Part shown: piece after piece, positions 25,620-33,127 of the stretch
Layout of the letters: the number at the start of each line of letters is the position of its first letter
Numbering within the stretch: the first letter of the stretch is position 1
Assembly: GCF_027594865.1 (NCBI RefSeq)
Contig: NZ_CP089391.1
Location: 5,610,501 to 5,674,500, forward strand
DNA length: 64,000 nt
Source: Bradyrhizobium xenonodulans
Lineage (GTDB): Bacteria; Pseudomonadota; Alphaproteobacteria; Rhizobiales; Xanthobacteraceae
Reading direction: 5' to 3'
Made by a program: the position numbers and the translations under genes
Notes under the pieces: model-generated
Database searches by the model: none
The model's input: only the letters and a program-made list of their open reading frames with translations
What the model was told of the DNA's origin: nothing

Positions 25620-26551
25620 CCGATCTCGAACGCATCGGCGGCCAGATGCGAAAGCTTGTCGTGCCAATGCTGCGCGATCTGCAGCCGCGTCGGCACCCAG
25701 ACGCGATCGTGCTTGCCGATGTAGTCGAGGAAGCGGATCAGCCCCGCGGCGCGGCCGGGCCGTCCGGCGAGGCGGCAGTGCAGCCCCACCGACATCATCT
25801 TCGGCGCGGTCTCGCCCTCGGCATAGAGCACGTCGAAGGCGTCCTTCAGATAGGTGAAGAACTGCTCGCCTTCGGCGAACCCTTGCGGATTGATGAACCG
25901 CATGTCGTTGGCGTCCAACGTATAGGGAATGATGAGCTGCTTGCCCTTCGCACCCTTGACCCAATAGGGCAGATCGTCGGCATAGGAGTCGCACAGATAA
26001 AGGAAGCCGCCCTCCTCCATCAGGAGGCGGTTGGTGTTGATCGAGGACCGCCCGGTGTACCAGCCGAGTGGCCGCGAGCCGGTGGCATCAAGGTGAACGC
26101 GAATGGACTCGGCGATCTCGGCGCGCTCCTGCGCCTCGGTCATGTCCTTGTGCTCGATCCATTTCAGGCTGTGGCTCGCGATGTCCCAGCCCGCCTCCTT
26201 CATCGCGGCGACGATTTCCGGATTGCGCTTCAGCGCCGTGGCCACGCCGAACACGGTGGCCGGCCAGTTGCGCTCGCTGAACATCCGCCACAGCCGCCAG
26301 AAGCCGGCGCGCGAGCCATATTCGAACATGGATTCGATGTTGGCGTGGCGCTGGCCCGGCCAGGGCTGCGCGCCGAGCACGTCGGACAAAAACGCTTCCG
26401 AGGCGCGGTCGCCGTGCAGGATGTTGTTCTCGCCGCCTTCCTCGAAATTGACGACGAACTGCACCGCGACCCGCGCATTGCCGGGCCACTGTGGATGCGG
26501 CGGGTTGCGGCCGTAACCCCGGAGATCGCGCGGGTAGCGGGGTTCAGTCAC
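25616..26551 (-). CDS. puuE: Allantoinase PuuE (polysaccharide-deacetylase-like, metal-independent type)
   Basis: Predicted to open allantoin to allantoate. It is 311 aa, the PuuE length. The polysaccharide-deacetylase fold is seen with the family N-terminus RDLRGYGRNPPHPQWPGNARVAVQFVVNFEEGGE (split here: RDLRGYGRN, PPHPQWPGNA, FVVNFEEGGE), and motifs EYGSRAGFWRL and DIASHSLKWIEH. The GTG start at 26551 directly abuts the DUF3830 stop, and its own stop overlaps uraD by ATGA, giving the operon DUF3830 - puuE - uraD/HIUase. It works between the fusion enzyme and AllC. Confidence 0.92.
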   Translation of the reverse strand: MTEPRYPRDLRGYGRNPPHPQWPGNARVAVQFVVNFEEGGENNILHGDRASEAFLSDVLGAQPWPGQRHANIESMFEYGSRAGFWRLWRMFSERNWPATVFGVATALKRNPEIVAAMKEAGWDIASHSLKWIEHKDMTEAQERAEIAESIRVHLDATGSRPLGWYTGRSSINTNRLLMEEGGFLYLCDSYADDLPYWVKGAKGKQLIIPYTLDANDMRFINPQGFAEGEQFFTYLKDAFDVLYAEGETAPKMMSVGLHCRLAGRPGRAAGLIRFLDYIGKHDRVWVPTRLQIAQHWHDKLSHLAADAFEIG

Positions 26552-26965
26552 TCAGACTTCCTCGAAGCGGATCGGCAGAGCGCCCTTCCAGAGCACGCTC
26601 TTGCCGAGGGTCGCCAGATTCTCCAGGCCCGAGGTCACGGTGATGAAGTGATTGCCGGCGAGCTGGCCCATCTTGCTGGCGAAGCTCACGCCGCCATAGG
26701 CCATCAGGATCTCGGTTTCGCTGATGCCGCCGGGATAGAGGATGATCTGCCCGGGTGCGGGATAGCTGGTATGGTTCTCGTAGCCGACGCCGAAGTCGAG
26801 GTCGCCGAGCGGCATCCACACTGCCTCGCCGCTCCAGCGCACGTGGATGATGTGACTTTCGAACGGCATCGCCTTGCGGAAGGCGGCCACGGTCTTGGGC
26901 GCCGCTTGCTCCTCGAAGCGTGCATCGAAGCTGTAGTCGCCGGCGCGGATAACGAGTTTGCTCAT
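26552..26965 (-). CDS. DUF3830 family protein (cyclophilin-like fold)
   Basis: The protein is 137 aa with no signal peptide. The sequence MSKLVIRAGDYSFDARFEEQAAPKTVAAFR and SHIIHVRWSGEAVWMP, then YPAPGQIILYPGG and EILMAYGG, are the DUF3830 pattern, a small beta-barrel related to cyclophilin-like folds of unknown activity. It is the promoter-proximal gene of the allantoin operon and abuts puuE with zero spacing, so a role in ureide or purine handling is likely. ATG 26965 is preceded by GAGAGATG; the frame is open further upstream without merit. No catalytic residues can be named. Confidence 0.85.
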   Translation of the reverse strand: MSKLVIRAGDYSFDARFEEQAAPKTVAAFRKAMPFESHIIHVRWSGEAVWMPLGDLDFGVGYENHTSYPAPGQIILYPGGISETEILMAYGGVSFASKMGQLAGNHFITVTSGLENLATLGKSVLWKGALPIRFEEV

Positions 26966-27011
26966 CTCATCTCTCTGGATCGAGGGGCGGTGGCCCCACG
27001 GGGAATTTTCA

Positions 27012-27027
27012 AGCAAAGAGCATTCCG
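27012..27027 (-). promoter_or_regulatory. Weak candidate sigma-54 promoter of the DUF3830-puuE-uraD operon
   Basis: On the minus strand GG (27026-27025) and GC (27014-27013) are 10 bases apart. The -12 half TTTGCT is perfect, but the -24 half is CCGGAAT instead of TGGCAC. It lies about 48 bases ahead of the DUF3830 ATG. Reported because the other purine operons carry clear RpoN sites; alone it would be weak. Confidence 0.35.
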
Positions 27028-27055
27028 GAGGCCTTCGCGCAAGTGGCGCGGCCCG

Positions 27056-27334
27056 TCATCTGCGGTCGTAGGACCAGCCGAAAATGCCGCTCCGCCGCGT
27101 CTCCGGCTCCGCTTCCGCGGCCGGCGCGGGTGCTTCCTTGAGTTCCGCCTGCGGCGGCGGAGCCGGCGTCGGCAATGTCTCGCATTTCATGGAGTAGACC
27201 AGCTTGCCGTCCGCGGTGCGCCCGATCGGCGCGCAGGGGTCCGGATGCGCCGCCGCGGTTTTTGGGGTCGGCTTGACCTGCGCCACGGCCGGCGAGGCGA
27301 TCAGCAGAAGGACCAGCAGATATTTCGACATCAT
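27056..27334 (-). CDS. Small proline-rich exported protein
   Basis: The protein is 92 aa or 91 aa from the paired ATGs 27334/27331. An N-terminal signal peptide (MSKYLLVLLLIASPAVAQ) is followed by a short conserved-looking cysteine segment (PDPCAPIGRTADGKLVYSMKCETLP) and a Pro/Ala/Glu-rich tail. The two cysteines could form a periplasmic disulfide. I do not recognise a function. The tail and small size are typical of the many short exported Bradyrhizobium proteins. It lies upstream of the allantoin operon on the same strand but the 90-base gap suggests separate expression. Confidence 0.7.
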   Translation of the reverse strand: MMSKYLLVLLLIASPAVAQVKPTPKTAAAHPDPCAPIGRTADGKLVYSMKCETLPTPAPPPQAELKEAPAPAAEAEPETRRSGIFGWSYDRR

Positions 27335-27552
27335 TGTCGCCCGATAACCCAATTCGCCCCATTGAACCGGATCGGAGGGAGCAAGTCCACCGGCGCTGCG
27401 GGCGCGATTGCCGAATATTTAGCCGGGGCCAAAAAACTTGCTCGCCCCGATTTGATGGCCGCGACGCTGATATTCGGCAGCACGCGTCGCCATGTCAGCC
27501 GCGACGACGACAACATTTCTCGTAGCCGGAGCGTCGTCATGGGAGAAACAAC

Positions 27553-27771
27553 ATGCAAAAGACCTTTGCCATTCTCGGCACCGCACTGATTGCTGCCGCC
27601 ACCATCCAGACCGCCGCGGCAAGCGAACGCCACCACGCCCGCAAGGCGCAACCGGCGCCCATCACCCAGTCGGTGCGCGACTCCAACGCCGCGCTCTGGC
27701 CGTCGCAGCCGACCGCGCCCGACTGGTCGCGCTACACCAACGGCGCGACGTCCGCACCGGCAGGACGGTGA
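27553..27771 (+). CDS. Small exported hypothetical protein
   Basis: The protein is 72 aa with a Sec signal peptide (MQKTFAILGTALIAAATIQTAAAS) followed by a short basic and Trp/Pro-containing tail (ALWPSQPTAPDWSRYTNG). ATG 27553 is preceded by GGGAGAAACAAC. No domain recognised. It has the form of the abundant short secreted proteins of this genus. Confidence 0.7.
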   Translation: MQKTFAILGTALIAAATIQTAAASERHHARKAQPAPITQSVRDSNAALWPSQPTAPDWSRYTNGATSAPAGR

Positions 27772-27895
27772 TGCCGGACGCAGGGCGATAGAACGCAACT
27801 GCATCAACGTCGTCATTCGCAAGGAGCTCTTGCGGCGAAGTAATCCGGACTGCCAGCGCGGAAGGATTCCGGATCCTTCATCGCAGCCCTCGTAG

Positions 27896-27972
27896 GATGG
27901 GTAGAGCGCAGCGAAACCCATCACGTCTGTCTACCTGGATACACGATGGGTTTCGCAAGTGCTCTACCCATC
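27896..27972. repeat. Palindromic intergenic repeat (gtaggatgggt family), copy 2
   Basis: Inverted arms 27896-27922 and 27945-27972: the left arm begins gatgggtagagcgc and the reverse complement of the right arm begins gatgggtagagcac, both ending gcgaaacccatc. Same family as 11587-11677. The 22-base spacer would form the loop of a long hairpin. Confidence 0.82.
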
Positions 27973-27989
27973 GATTTCCCAGACACACC

Positions 27990-28660
27990 TTCGCATTCTC
28001 GCGACTGATTTCGCCCGAGCTTTGCTTGATCGCCACCCTCAAATCCAAGAGGGCGCAGGGAAGGCCGGGTGCTGATCTAGCACCCGCGGTCCGCTGCGCA
28101 AAAGGCACGCGCAAAAGAACCGCACAGCAGCATACAGGTGTAGCCAATCACTCGGCCTTCCCTGCGCGATGGTCGGACGGCTTATGCCATGCTCTCCCGG
28201 GAGCCGAGTTCGTTCTGGCCTCCCTCGCTCTCGCGAAAGTCGCCGGCACCGCGCCGGTTGACGCGACTGCCGCCTCCGCAAAGGCTTGACCGTAGCAACG
28301 ACGGCCAGGACCACACGGTTTTGCCGTACGCACGGTTCGCGTGTTCGCCGCAGTTTTCCCGGCCCTGTCGACAAAGCCGGAAACTTACAGGCGAGACGAA
28401 CCTGACAGCGCCGCTCGTCTGCACGAGGTTACGAGCTCACGGAGAGCAATCCGCCCCGCCCGCCACCTTTCGTGCCGACGCTGCTGCGTCCACCGCAAGC
28501 CCGGCTCGCGAAAATGACGATCACATGATCGCCCCTCAAGAATGAGCCGGGATGGACGACACATACGCCGTTTCCGAATTTCGGTAAAGTGGAATATTTC
28601 GCACAAGCGGATTGACAGCCGGGCGAAACAGCACGATCGCGTAGCCCGGGCGACGCGACG
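27990..28660. repeat. Probable reiterated non-coding element of Bradyrhizobium genomes
   Basis: Translations of this block (for example the minus-strand frame starting MRTAKPCGPGRRCYGQAFAE, 28333 down) match, from memory, short hypothetical proteins that recur many times in Bradyrhizobium genomes. That suggests a multi-copy intergenic element rather than a gene. Within the window only one copy is present, so the call rests on recollection, not on an internal repeat. Ends are approximate. Confidence 0.45.
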
Positions 28661-28668
28661 CCAGAACC

Positions 28669-28697
28669 AAAAGGGGGCGGTGCAAGGCACCACCCCC
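28669..28697 (-). terminator. Rho-independent terminator of the Gly/Tyr-rich protein gene
   Basis: On the minus strand an 11-bp stem (28697-28687 with 28683-28673, one mismatch) and a 3-base loop are followed by TTTT (28672-28669). It lies 34 bases after the stop of the gene at 28731-29129. Confidence 0.78.
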
Positions 28698-28730
28698 GGG
28701 ATGATCTACCCGGGACGATCGGCTGAACGA

Positions 28731-29129
28731 TCAATACGGGTTGTAGTAGCGCTGGCCGCCGTAGTAGGGACCACCACCGTAATAGCCATAGCCGGGATCA
28801 TAATAGGTTCGCGGCCCGCCATAATAATAGCGGTTCTCGTAATACTCCTGGCGCCGGCTCTCGGCGATGGCGCCTCCGATCAGACCCGCCGCCGCACCCA
28901 TGAAGGCGAGGCCCGCAGCGTTCGGTCCGCGCCGATAATAGCGGTGACGGCGAGCGGCGCTGAAATCGGTTGCACTCGCAGCGGCCGGACCTGCGGCAAC
29001 CGCCTTGGCGGGGCCCCCGGACGATGCCGCGGCGGACGGCGATGCGGAGGCCGCGACAAGGGCGAGGCTTGCAAACGCAGCCAATAGAACGTTGCGGCCG
29101 GCTGCGGAAATCATCGGTCCATCACTCAT
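28731..29129 (-). CDS. Exported glycine/tyrosine-rich protein with a glycine-zipper-like segment
   Basis: The protein is 132 aa. N-terminal signal-like segment (ISAAGRNVLLAAFASLALVA, cleavage probably after SAAA), then RRHRYYRR, a small-residue helix GLAFMGAAAGLIGGAIAES resembling a glycine-zipper membrane segment, and a C-terminal tail dominated by Gly and Tyr (YYGGGPYYGGQRYYNPY). ATG 29129 has GGAAGG ten bases ahead; ATG 29114 is the alternative. A 12-base tandem duplication (tctgttctcgcc, 29147-29170) sits in its leader. Probably an envelope protein; function unknown. Confidence 0.72.
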   Translation of the reverse strand: MSDGPMISAAGRNVLLAAFASLALVAASASPSAAASSGGPAKAVAAGPAAASATDFSAARRHRYYRRGPNAAGLAFMGAAAGLIGGAIAESRRQEYYENRYYYGGPRTYYDPGYGYYGGGPYYGGQRYYNPY

Positions 29130-29437
29130 TTTGATTTTGACCTTCCTCTGTTCTCGCCTCTGTTCTCGCCCAAAGCGACATAAGCAAACCATTCATAATA
29201 CGCAAACCGCTGAAATGGTTTCCTGATCGCGGCAATCTGCCACGCTTTGAACGATTGTAAACCGAACGACCTGATCCAGCTTGCGCCACTCAACCTGAGC
29301 GGTTAATGAACAACCGCGCCGTTTTCCGGTCGCCGTAAGCGTTTTACGTGAACCAACGCATCAACCGACGCCGTCGGAATCGATGCCATTTTAGGGTTCA
29401 ACGTGACTGACGCGTCCTTTTCTTCGAGAGAAATCAG
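29130..29437. other. Divergent intergenic region
   Basis: A 308-base gap between the Gly/Tyr-rich gene and the DUF2798 gene. It contains the 12-base tandem duplication at 29147-29170. Otherwise nothing beyond presumed promoters was recognised. Confidence 0.5.
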
Positions 29438-29695
29438 ATGATTGCGGTTCGCAAACTGCCGGCGCGCTATGCGCCGATCGTGATGCCATTCGTACTGTCC
29501 ATCCTCATGACGGCCGTGGTGTCGGTCATTTCGACGCTGCGGAGCCTCGGCGCGACGCCGGCGTTCCTGGCGACCTGGCCCGGCGCCTGGGGGCTGTCAT
29601 GGCTCGTCGCCTTTCCAACGCTGCTGATGGTGCTGCCACTGGTCCGCCGGATCGTGGCCTGCGTCGTCGCGGCCCCGCCTCAACCGGGCCGATAG
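29438..29695 (+). CDS. DUF2798 small membrane protein
   Basis: The protein is 85 aa with two hydrophobic helices (about 13-35 and 45-75). The sequence RKLPARYAPIVMPFVLSILM followed by TAVVSVISTLRSLG is the DUF2798 pattern. ATG 29438 is preceded by GAGAGAAATCAG. Its end lies 7 bases from the end of the convergent ClC gene. Molecular role unknown. Confidence 0.82.
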   Translation: MIAVRKLPARYAPIVMPFVLSILMTAVVSVISTLRSLGATPAFLATWPGAWGLSWLVAFPTLLMVLPLVRRIVACVVAAPPQPGR

Positions 29696-29702
29696 AAGGC
29701 GC

Positions 29703-31490
29703 CTACGACAGCGCGCCCAACACCCCGCGCGTCGCCTTGTCGATCTCCTCGACATAGCGGCGGCGGACGAAGGTCTCGGTGAGGAAGCCGACCACCTTGC
29801 GGCTGTCGGTGGAATCGACCACCGCCAGCATCTCGGCCTCGGCTTCGTCGAACACCGCCATCGCGCTCTTCACGTTCATCTCCGGGATCAGCACGATCTC
29901 GGTCAGGCGCGCGAGCTCGATCACCTGGATGTCGTCGGCGATGGTGTCGAGATCGCTGGAGAACAGGTCCGGCAGCAGGACGAGGCCGACATATTCGTCA
30001 GCATTGTTGACGATGACGATTCCGGGCCGCGAGCCCAGCGCGAATTCGCGGCGGACCGCGGCGATCGTCGTTGTCGACGGCACCTTGCCGACGTCAGAGC
30101 GCATCAGCCGCTCGACAGTGAGGTTGCGCAGCCAGCCGACGTCGTTGGCGCTGCGGATGGTCTCGCCGCGCAGATGCAGGCGCCAGGTCGAGAAGGAATG
30201 GCCGAACATGAAGCGGACGCAGATCGAGGTGACGATGCAGCCGGCCAGCACCACGGCGGTGACGTCGACATTGCGGGTCATCTCGAGCACGAGGAACGAC
30301 ATGGTCAGGGGCCCGCCGACGATGGCGACGCCGAGCGTCGCCATGCCCGTCAGCATCGCAACCAGCGGATCGATCACGAAGTTCGGGCTGATCAGGAGCA
30401 GCACCGCGGCAAAGAACTTTCCGATCAGGCTGCCGACGAACAGCGATGCGAAGAACAATCCGCCGCGGAAGCCCGAGGCGAGCGAGATCAGGCAGGCCGT
30501 CACCTTCAGGGCGATGATCAGCGCGATCAGGCCGATCGCCATGTCGTGGAACAGATCGAGCACCATGGCGCCGTGGCCGGCCGCCAGCACCTGCGGCGTG
30601 AGAATCGCAAAGCCGCCGACGATGAGGCCGCCGATCACCGGGCGCAGCCAGACCGGCAGCCATTTGAACAGGCGCTCGAACGTCGAGGAGGAGCGCATCA
30701 CCGCGATGCCGACGCCGCTGGTGACGAGCGCGAGCCCGATCAGCGCCAGATATTGTTCGACGCCGACGGCACTGACCTTGGGAATTTCGAGCGAGTACGG
30801 CGCGCCGCCGAGCCATTGCGCGGTCAGCGCGCCGGCGAGCGAGGCCGCCAGGATCGGCGCGGCACTGCCGACCGAATAGACGCCGACGATGAGCTCGCAG
30901 GCGTAGAAGGCGCCGGTGATCGGCGCGCCGAATGCCGCCGCGATCGCGGCAGCGGCGCCGCAGCCGACCATCAGGCGCAGGTCGTTGCGCCGCAGGTTGA
31001 AGAACTTGCCGAACAGCGAGGCGATGCCCGAGCCGATCTGGGTGTAGCCGGCCTCGAGGCCGACCGAGGCGCCGCAGCCGTTGGAGATCAGCGTCTGGCT
31101 CGACACCACCACGCTGTCGCGCATCGACAGATTGCCGCCGCGTAGCGCGTTGGCCTCGATCGGATCGACCGCGCTGGAGATCTTCAGTCGCCGCCGCCAC
31201 CACTCCATGACACCGAGCGCGAGCCCGCCCAGCGCGGGCGCGATCAGCGCGGCCCAGGGACTGACGCGCGTATTGGCCGAGAGGCGGACGTCGATGGGAA
31301 TGCCGTAGATCACCACGTGCGCGATCTGCGCGATCTCGGCCATCAACGTCACGATCGCGCCGGCCAGCGTGCCGATCACCAGCGCCAGCGGGATCAGGTA
31401 GAATTCGTTGCTGCGCAGCAGGGCGCGCAGCCGGACCATGGTGCGGTTCGTCCCCTTGCCATCGACGAGATGCCTGATCCGCACGAACAC
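29703..31490 (-). CDS. ClC-type chloride channel/antiporter with C-terminal CBS-like domain
   Basis: The protein is 595 aa: a ClC membrane domain (about 25-430) and a cytoplasmic tail with CBS-like repeats (LMRSDVGKVPSTTTIAAVRRE... and LIPEMNVKSAMAVFDEAEAEMLAVVD). The gating Glu is in GASVGLEAGYTQ where classical members have GREGP, and the classical GSGIP segment is replaced by ANALRGGNLSMRDS. The later SGFRGGLFFASLFVG matches helix N. GTG starts at 31490 or 31484 (AAGG 6 bases ahead of the latter) and ATG 31439 are possible; the true start is uncertain. It begins 13 bases after the class II aldolase gene and may be co-transcribed with it. Confidence 0.85.
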   Translation of the reverse strand: MFVRIRHLVDGKGTNRTMVRLRALLRSNEFYLIPLALVIGTLAGAIVTLMAEIAQIAHVVIYGIPIDVRLSANTRVSPWAALIAPALGGLALGVMEWWRRRLKISSAVDPIEANALRGGNLSMRDSVVVSSQTLISNGCGASVGLEAGYTQIGSGIASLFGKFFNLRRNDLRLMVGCGAAAAIAAAFGAPITGAFYACELIVGVYSVGSAAPILAASLAGALTAQWLGGAPYSLEIPKVSAVGVEQYLALIGLALVTSGVGIAVMRSSSTFERLFKWLPVWLRPVIGGLIVGGFAILTPQVLAAGHGAMVLDLFHDMAIGLIALIIALKVTACLISLASGFRGGLFFASLFVGSLIGKFFAAVLLLISPNFVIDPLVAMLTGMATLGVAIVGGPLTMSFLVLEMTRNVDVTAVVLAGCIVTSICVRFMFGHSFSTWRLHLRGETIRSANDVGWLRNLTVERLMRSDVGKVPSTTTIAAVRREFALGSRPGIVIVNNADEYVGLVLLPDLFSSDLDTIADDIQVIELARLTEIVLIPEMNVKSAMAVFDEAEAEMLAVVDSTDSRKVVGFLTETFVRRRYVEEIDKATRGVLGALS

Positions 31491-31502
31491 CTTCAGCCCG
31501 CC

Positions 31503-32156
31503 CTACCCTTCCGACAGGCCGTAGCCGGCCATTCGCTGGCGAACCCGTTCGATCTCGTCGCTCGAGAGCAGCGGCGGTTTCCCGATCTGGAGGCAGCCGT
31601 GATATTGCCGCGCCAGCGTCTCGACCTCGACGGCGAGCCACATCGCCTTGTCCAGCGTCTTGCCGACCGCAATCATGCCGTGATGGTCGAGCAGGCAGGC
31701 ATGCCGGCCCTCGAGGGCCCGTACCGCATGTTCGGACAATTCCACCGTTCCGAAGGTGGCATAGGGCGCGCAGCGGATGCTGTCGCCGCCCGCCGCTGCG
31801 ATCATGTAATGCACCGGCGGGATCTCCATGCCCATGATCGCCAGGATGGTGCAATAGGTCGGATGGGCGTGGACGACGGCGTTGACGTCCGGCCGCGCCT
31901 TCAGGATGTCCAGATGAAAGCGCCACTCGCTGGAGGGCTTCTGGCCGGACCCATGCGAGCCGTCCATCGCCATGAAGACGATCTGGTCGGGCGTCATGGC
32001 CTCATAGGGCACGCTGGTCGGCGTGATCAGAAGCCCGTCCACATGCCGGACGCTGATATTGCCCGAGGTGCCCTGGTTGATGCCGAGCGCATTCATGCGG
32101 CGGCAGGCGTCGATGATGGCCTGTCTCTTGGCGAGGTCGTCCGCTGTCACCGACAT
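31503..32156 (-). CDS. Class II aldolase/adducin family protein (fuculose-phosphate aldolase-like)
   Basis: Cytoplasmic Zn-dependent aldolase, 217 aa, typical for L-fuculose-1-phosphate aldolase relatives. Seen: NQGTSGNISVR (phosphate-binding), KPSSEWRFHLD (catalytic Glu), the Zn ligands HAHPTYC and the later LLDHHGMIAVG. ATG 32156 is used. No kinase or sugar transporter nearby to fix the substrate; a role in salvage of small phosphorylated sugars or methylthioribulose-like compounds is possible but unproven. Confidence 0.83.
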   Translation of the reverse strand: MSVTADDLAKRQAIIDACRRMNALGINQGTSGNISVRHVDGLLITPTSVPYEAMTPDQIVFMAMDGSHGSGQKPSSEWRFHLDILKARPDVNAVVHAHPTYCTILAIMGMEIPPVHYMIAAAGGDSIRCAPYATFGTVELSEHAVRALEGRHACLLDHHGMIAVGKTLDKAMWLAVEVETLARQYHGCLQIGKPPLLSSDEIERVRQRMAGYGLSEG

Positions 32157-32337
32157 CTCGATTTTGTCTCGGCTTCTTCTCGACTTCTTGGCGATGGGCG
32201 TTTGTTAGACCGGGAGTACGTCAAACCAATATGGCAGTGCAAGCGAAAGCGGGCCGGATCCGGCGCGGTCTTGCCGGCTGTACCGTTACATCAAGAAACC
32301 AATCGTGAAATCAGCATATTAGCAGATTGTCGCAGGA

Positions 32338-32964
32338 TCAGGAAAAGCTCGTCCGGACGGCCGCGATCCCGTTGATCACGAACTGCACCGAATAGGCTGC
32401 AAGCAGCATGCCGAGCACGCGCGAAAGCACGGCATTGCCGGTGCGCCCAAGGGTTTTCGCGATCAGATGAGCTGAGACGAAGCAGAGCATGCAAATCGCG
32501 CACACCGCGACGACGATCGCGATGATGATGGCGAGCTTCGCCCCGTAGCCGGCATCGCCCGTCAGCAGCAGCGTGGTGGCGATCGCGCCCGGACCGGCCA
32601 TCATCGGGATCGCCAGCGGAAACACCGCGACGTCGGAGGCATGCTCCGAAGTGGCCTTGTCGGCCTCGCGGGCCTCGCGATGCGGACGGTCGCCGAAGAT
32701 CATCTGGTAGGAGACGCCGAACAGCAGCAGTCCGCCGGCGATCTGGAAGGCGGGGATGCCGATCCCGAGCTGGCGGAGCAGCCAGTTTCCGGCCAGCGCA
32801 ATCACCACCAGGATCGAGGCGGCGATCAGCGGCGCGCGCAACGCGATCGTGCGCTTGACCTTGTCGGGCATGCCTCCGGTCGCGGCCAGGAAGGCCGGCG
32901 CAAGGCCGACGGGATCGACCACCAGCAGAAGCGTCACGAAGGCGGACAGGGCGAAGTCGAGCAT
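32338..32964 (-). CDS. MarC/UPF0056 family membrane protein
   Basis: The protein is 208 aa with six hydrophobic helices. It has the family N-terminus ALSAFVTLLLVVDPVGLAP, the AGGLLLFGVSYQMI helix and FPLAIPMMAGPGAIATTLLL with its conserved Pro-rich turn. ATG 32964 is the first Met that leaves a helix-forming N-terminus; longer frame extensions overlap the divergent gene region. Proposed as small-molecule or amino-acid exporters in some members; not multiple-antibiotic resistance as the name suggests. Confidence 0.87.
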   Translation of the reverse strand: MLDFALSAFVTLLLVVDPVGLAPAFLAATGGMPDKVKRTIALRAPLIAASILVVIALAGNWLLRQLGIGIPAFQIAGGLLLFGVSYQMIFGDRPHREAREADKATSEHASDVAVFPLAIPMMAGPGAIATTLLLTGDAGYGAKLAIIIAIVVAVCAICMLCFVSAHLIAKTLGRTGNAVLSRVLGMLLAAYSVQFVINGIAAVRTSFS

Positions 32965-33127
32965 GGGACAAGTCTCGGGCGGGCGTGTCAGGCAGGAATG
33001 GCTCTGGCGGCAAGCCATAGCTGCTCGCGGCCGCTTCCGCGAGGAACAATTGCTTTCGCAGAGTCTTGATCGCGAGAGGATTGAGGAAGGGCATGCCTTC
33101 CCGTGTCGCCTCATGAGGAGAGGATTT

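Larger units (their letters stand above)
27772..28730. other. 959-base non-coding stretch with repeats
   Basis: Holds the palindromic repeat at 27896-27972, a probable multi-copy element at about 27990-28660, and a minus-strand terminator at 28669-28697. Several open frames occur on both strands, but none has a ribosome-binding site, signal or domain, and they overlap one another. I call none of them genes. Confidence 0.6.

Noticed and set aside
27878..28734. Several overlapping open frames on both strands
   Set aside because: No ribosome-binding sites, signal peptides or domains; they overlap a palindromic repeat and a terminator and look like a non-coding element.
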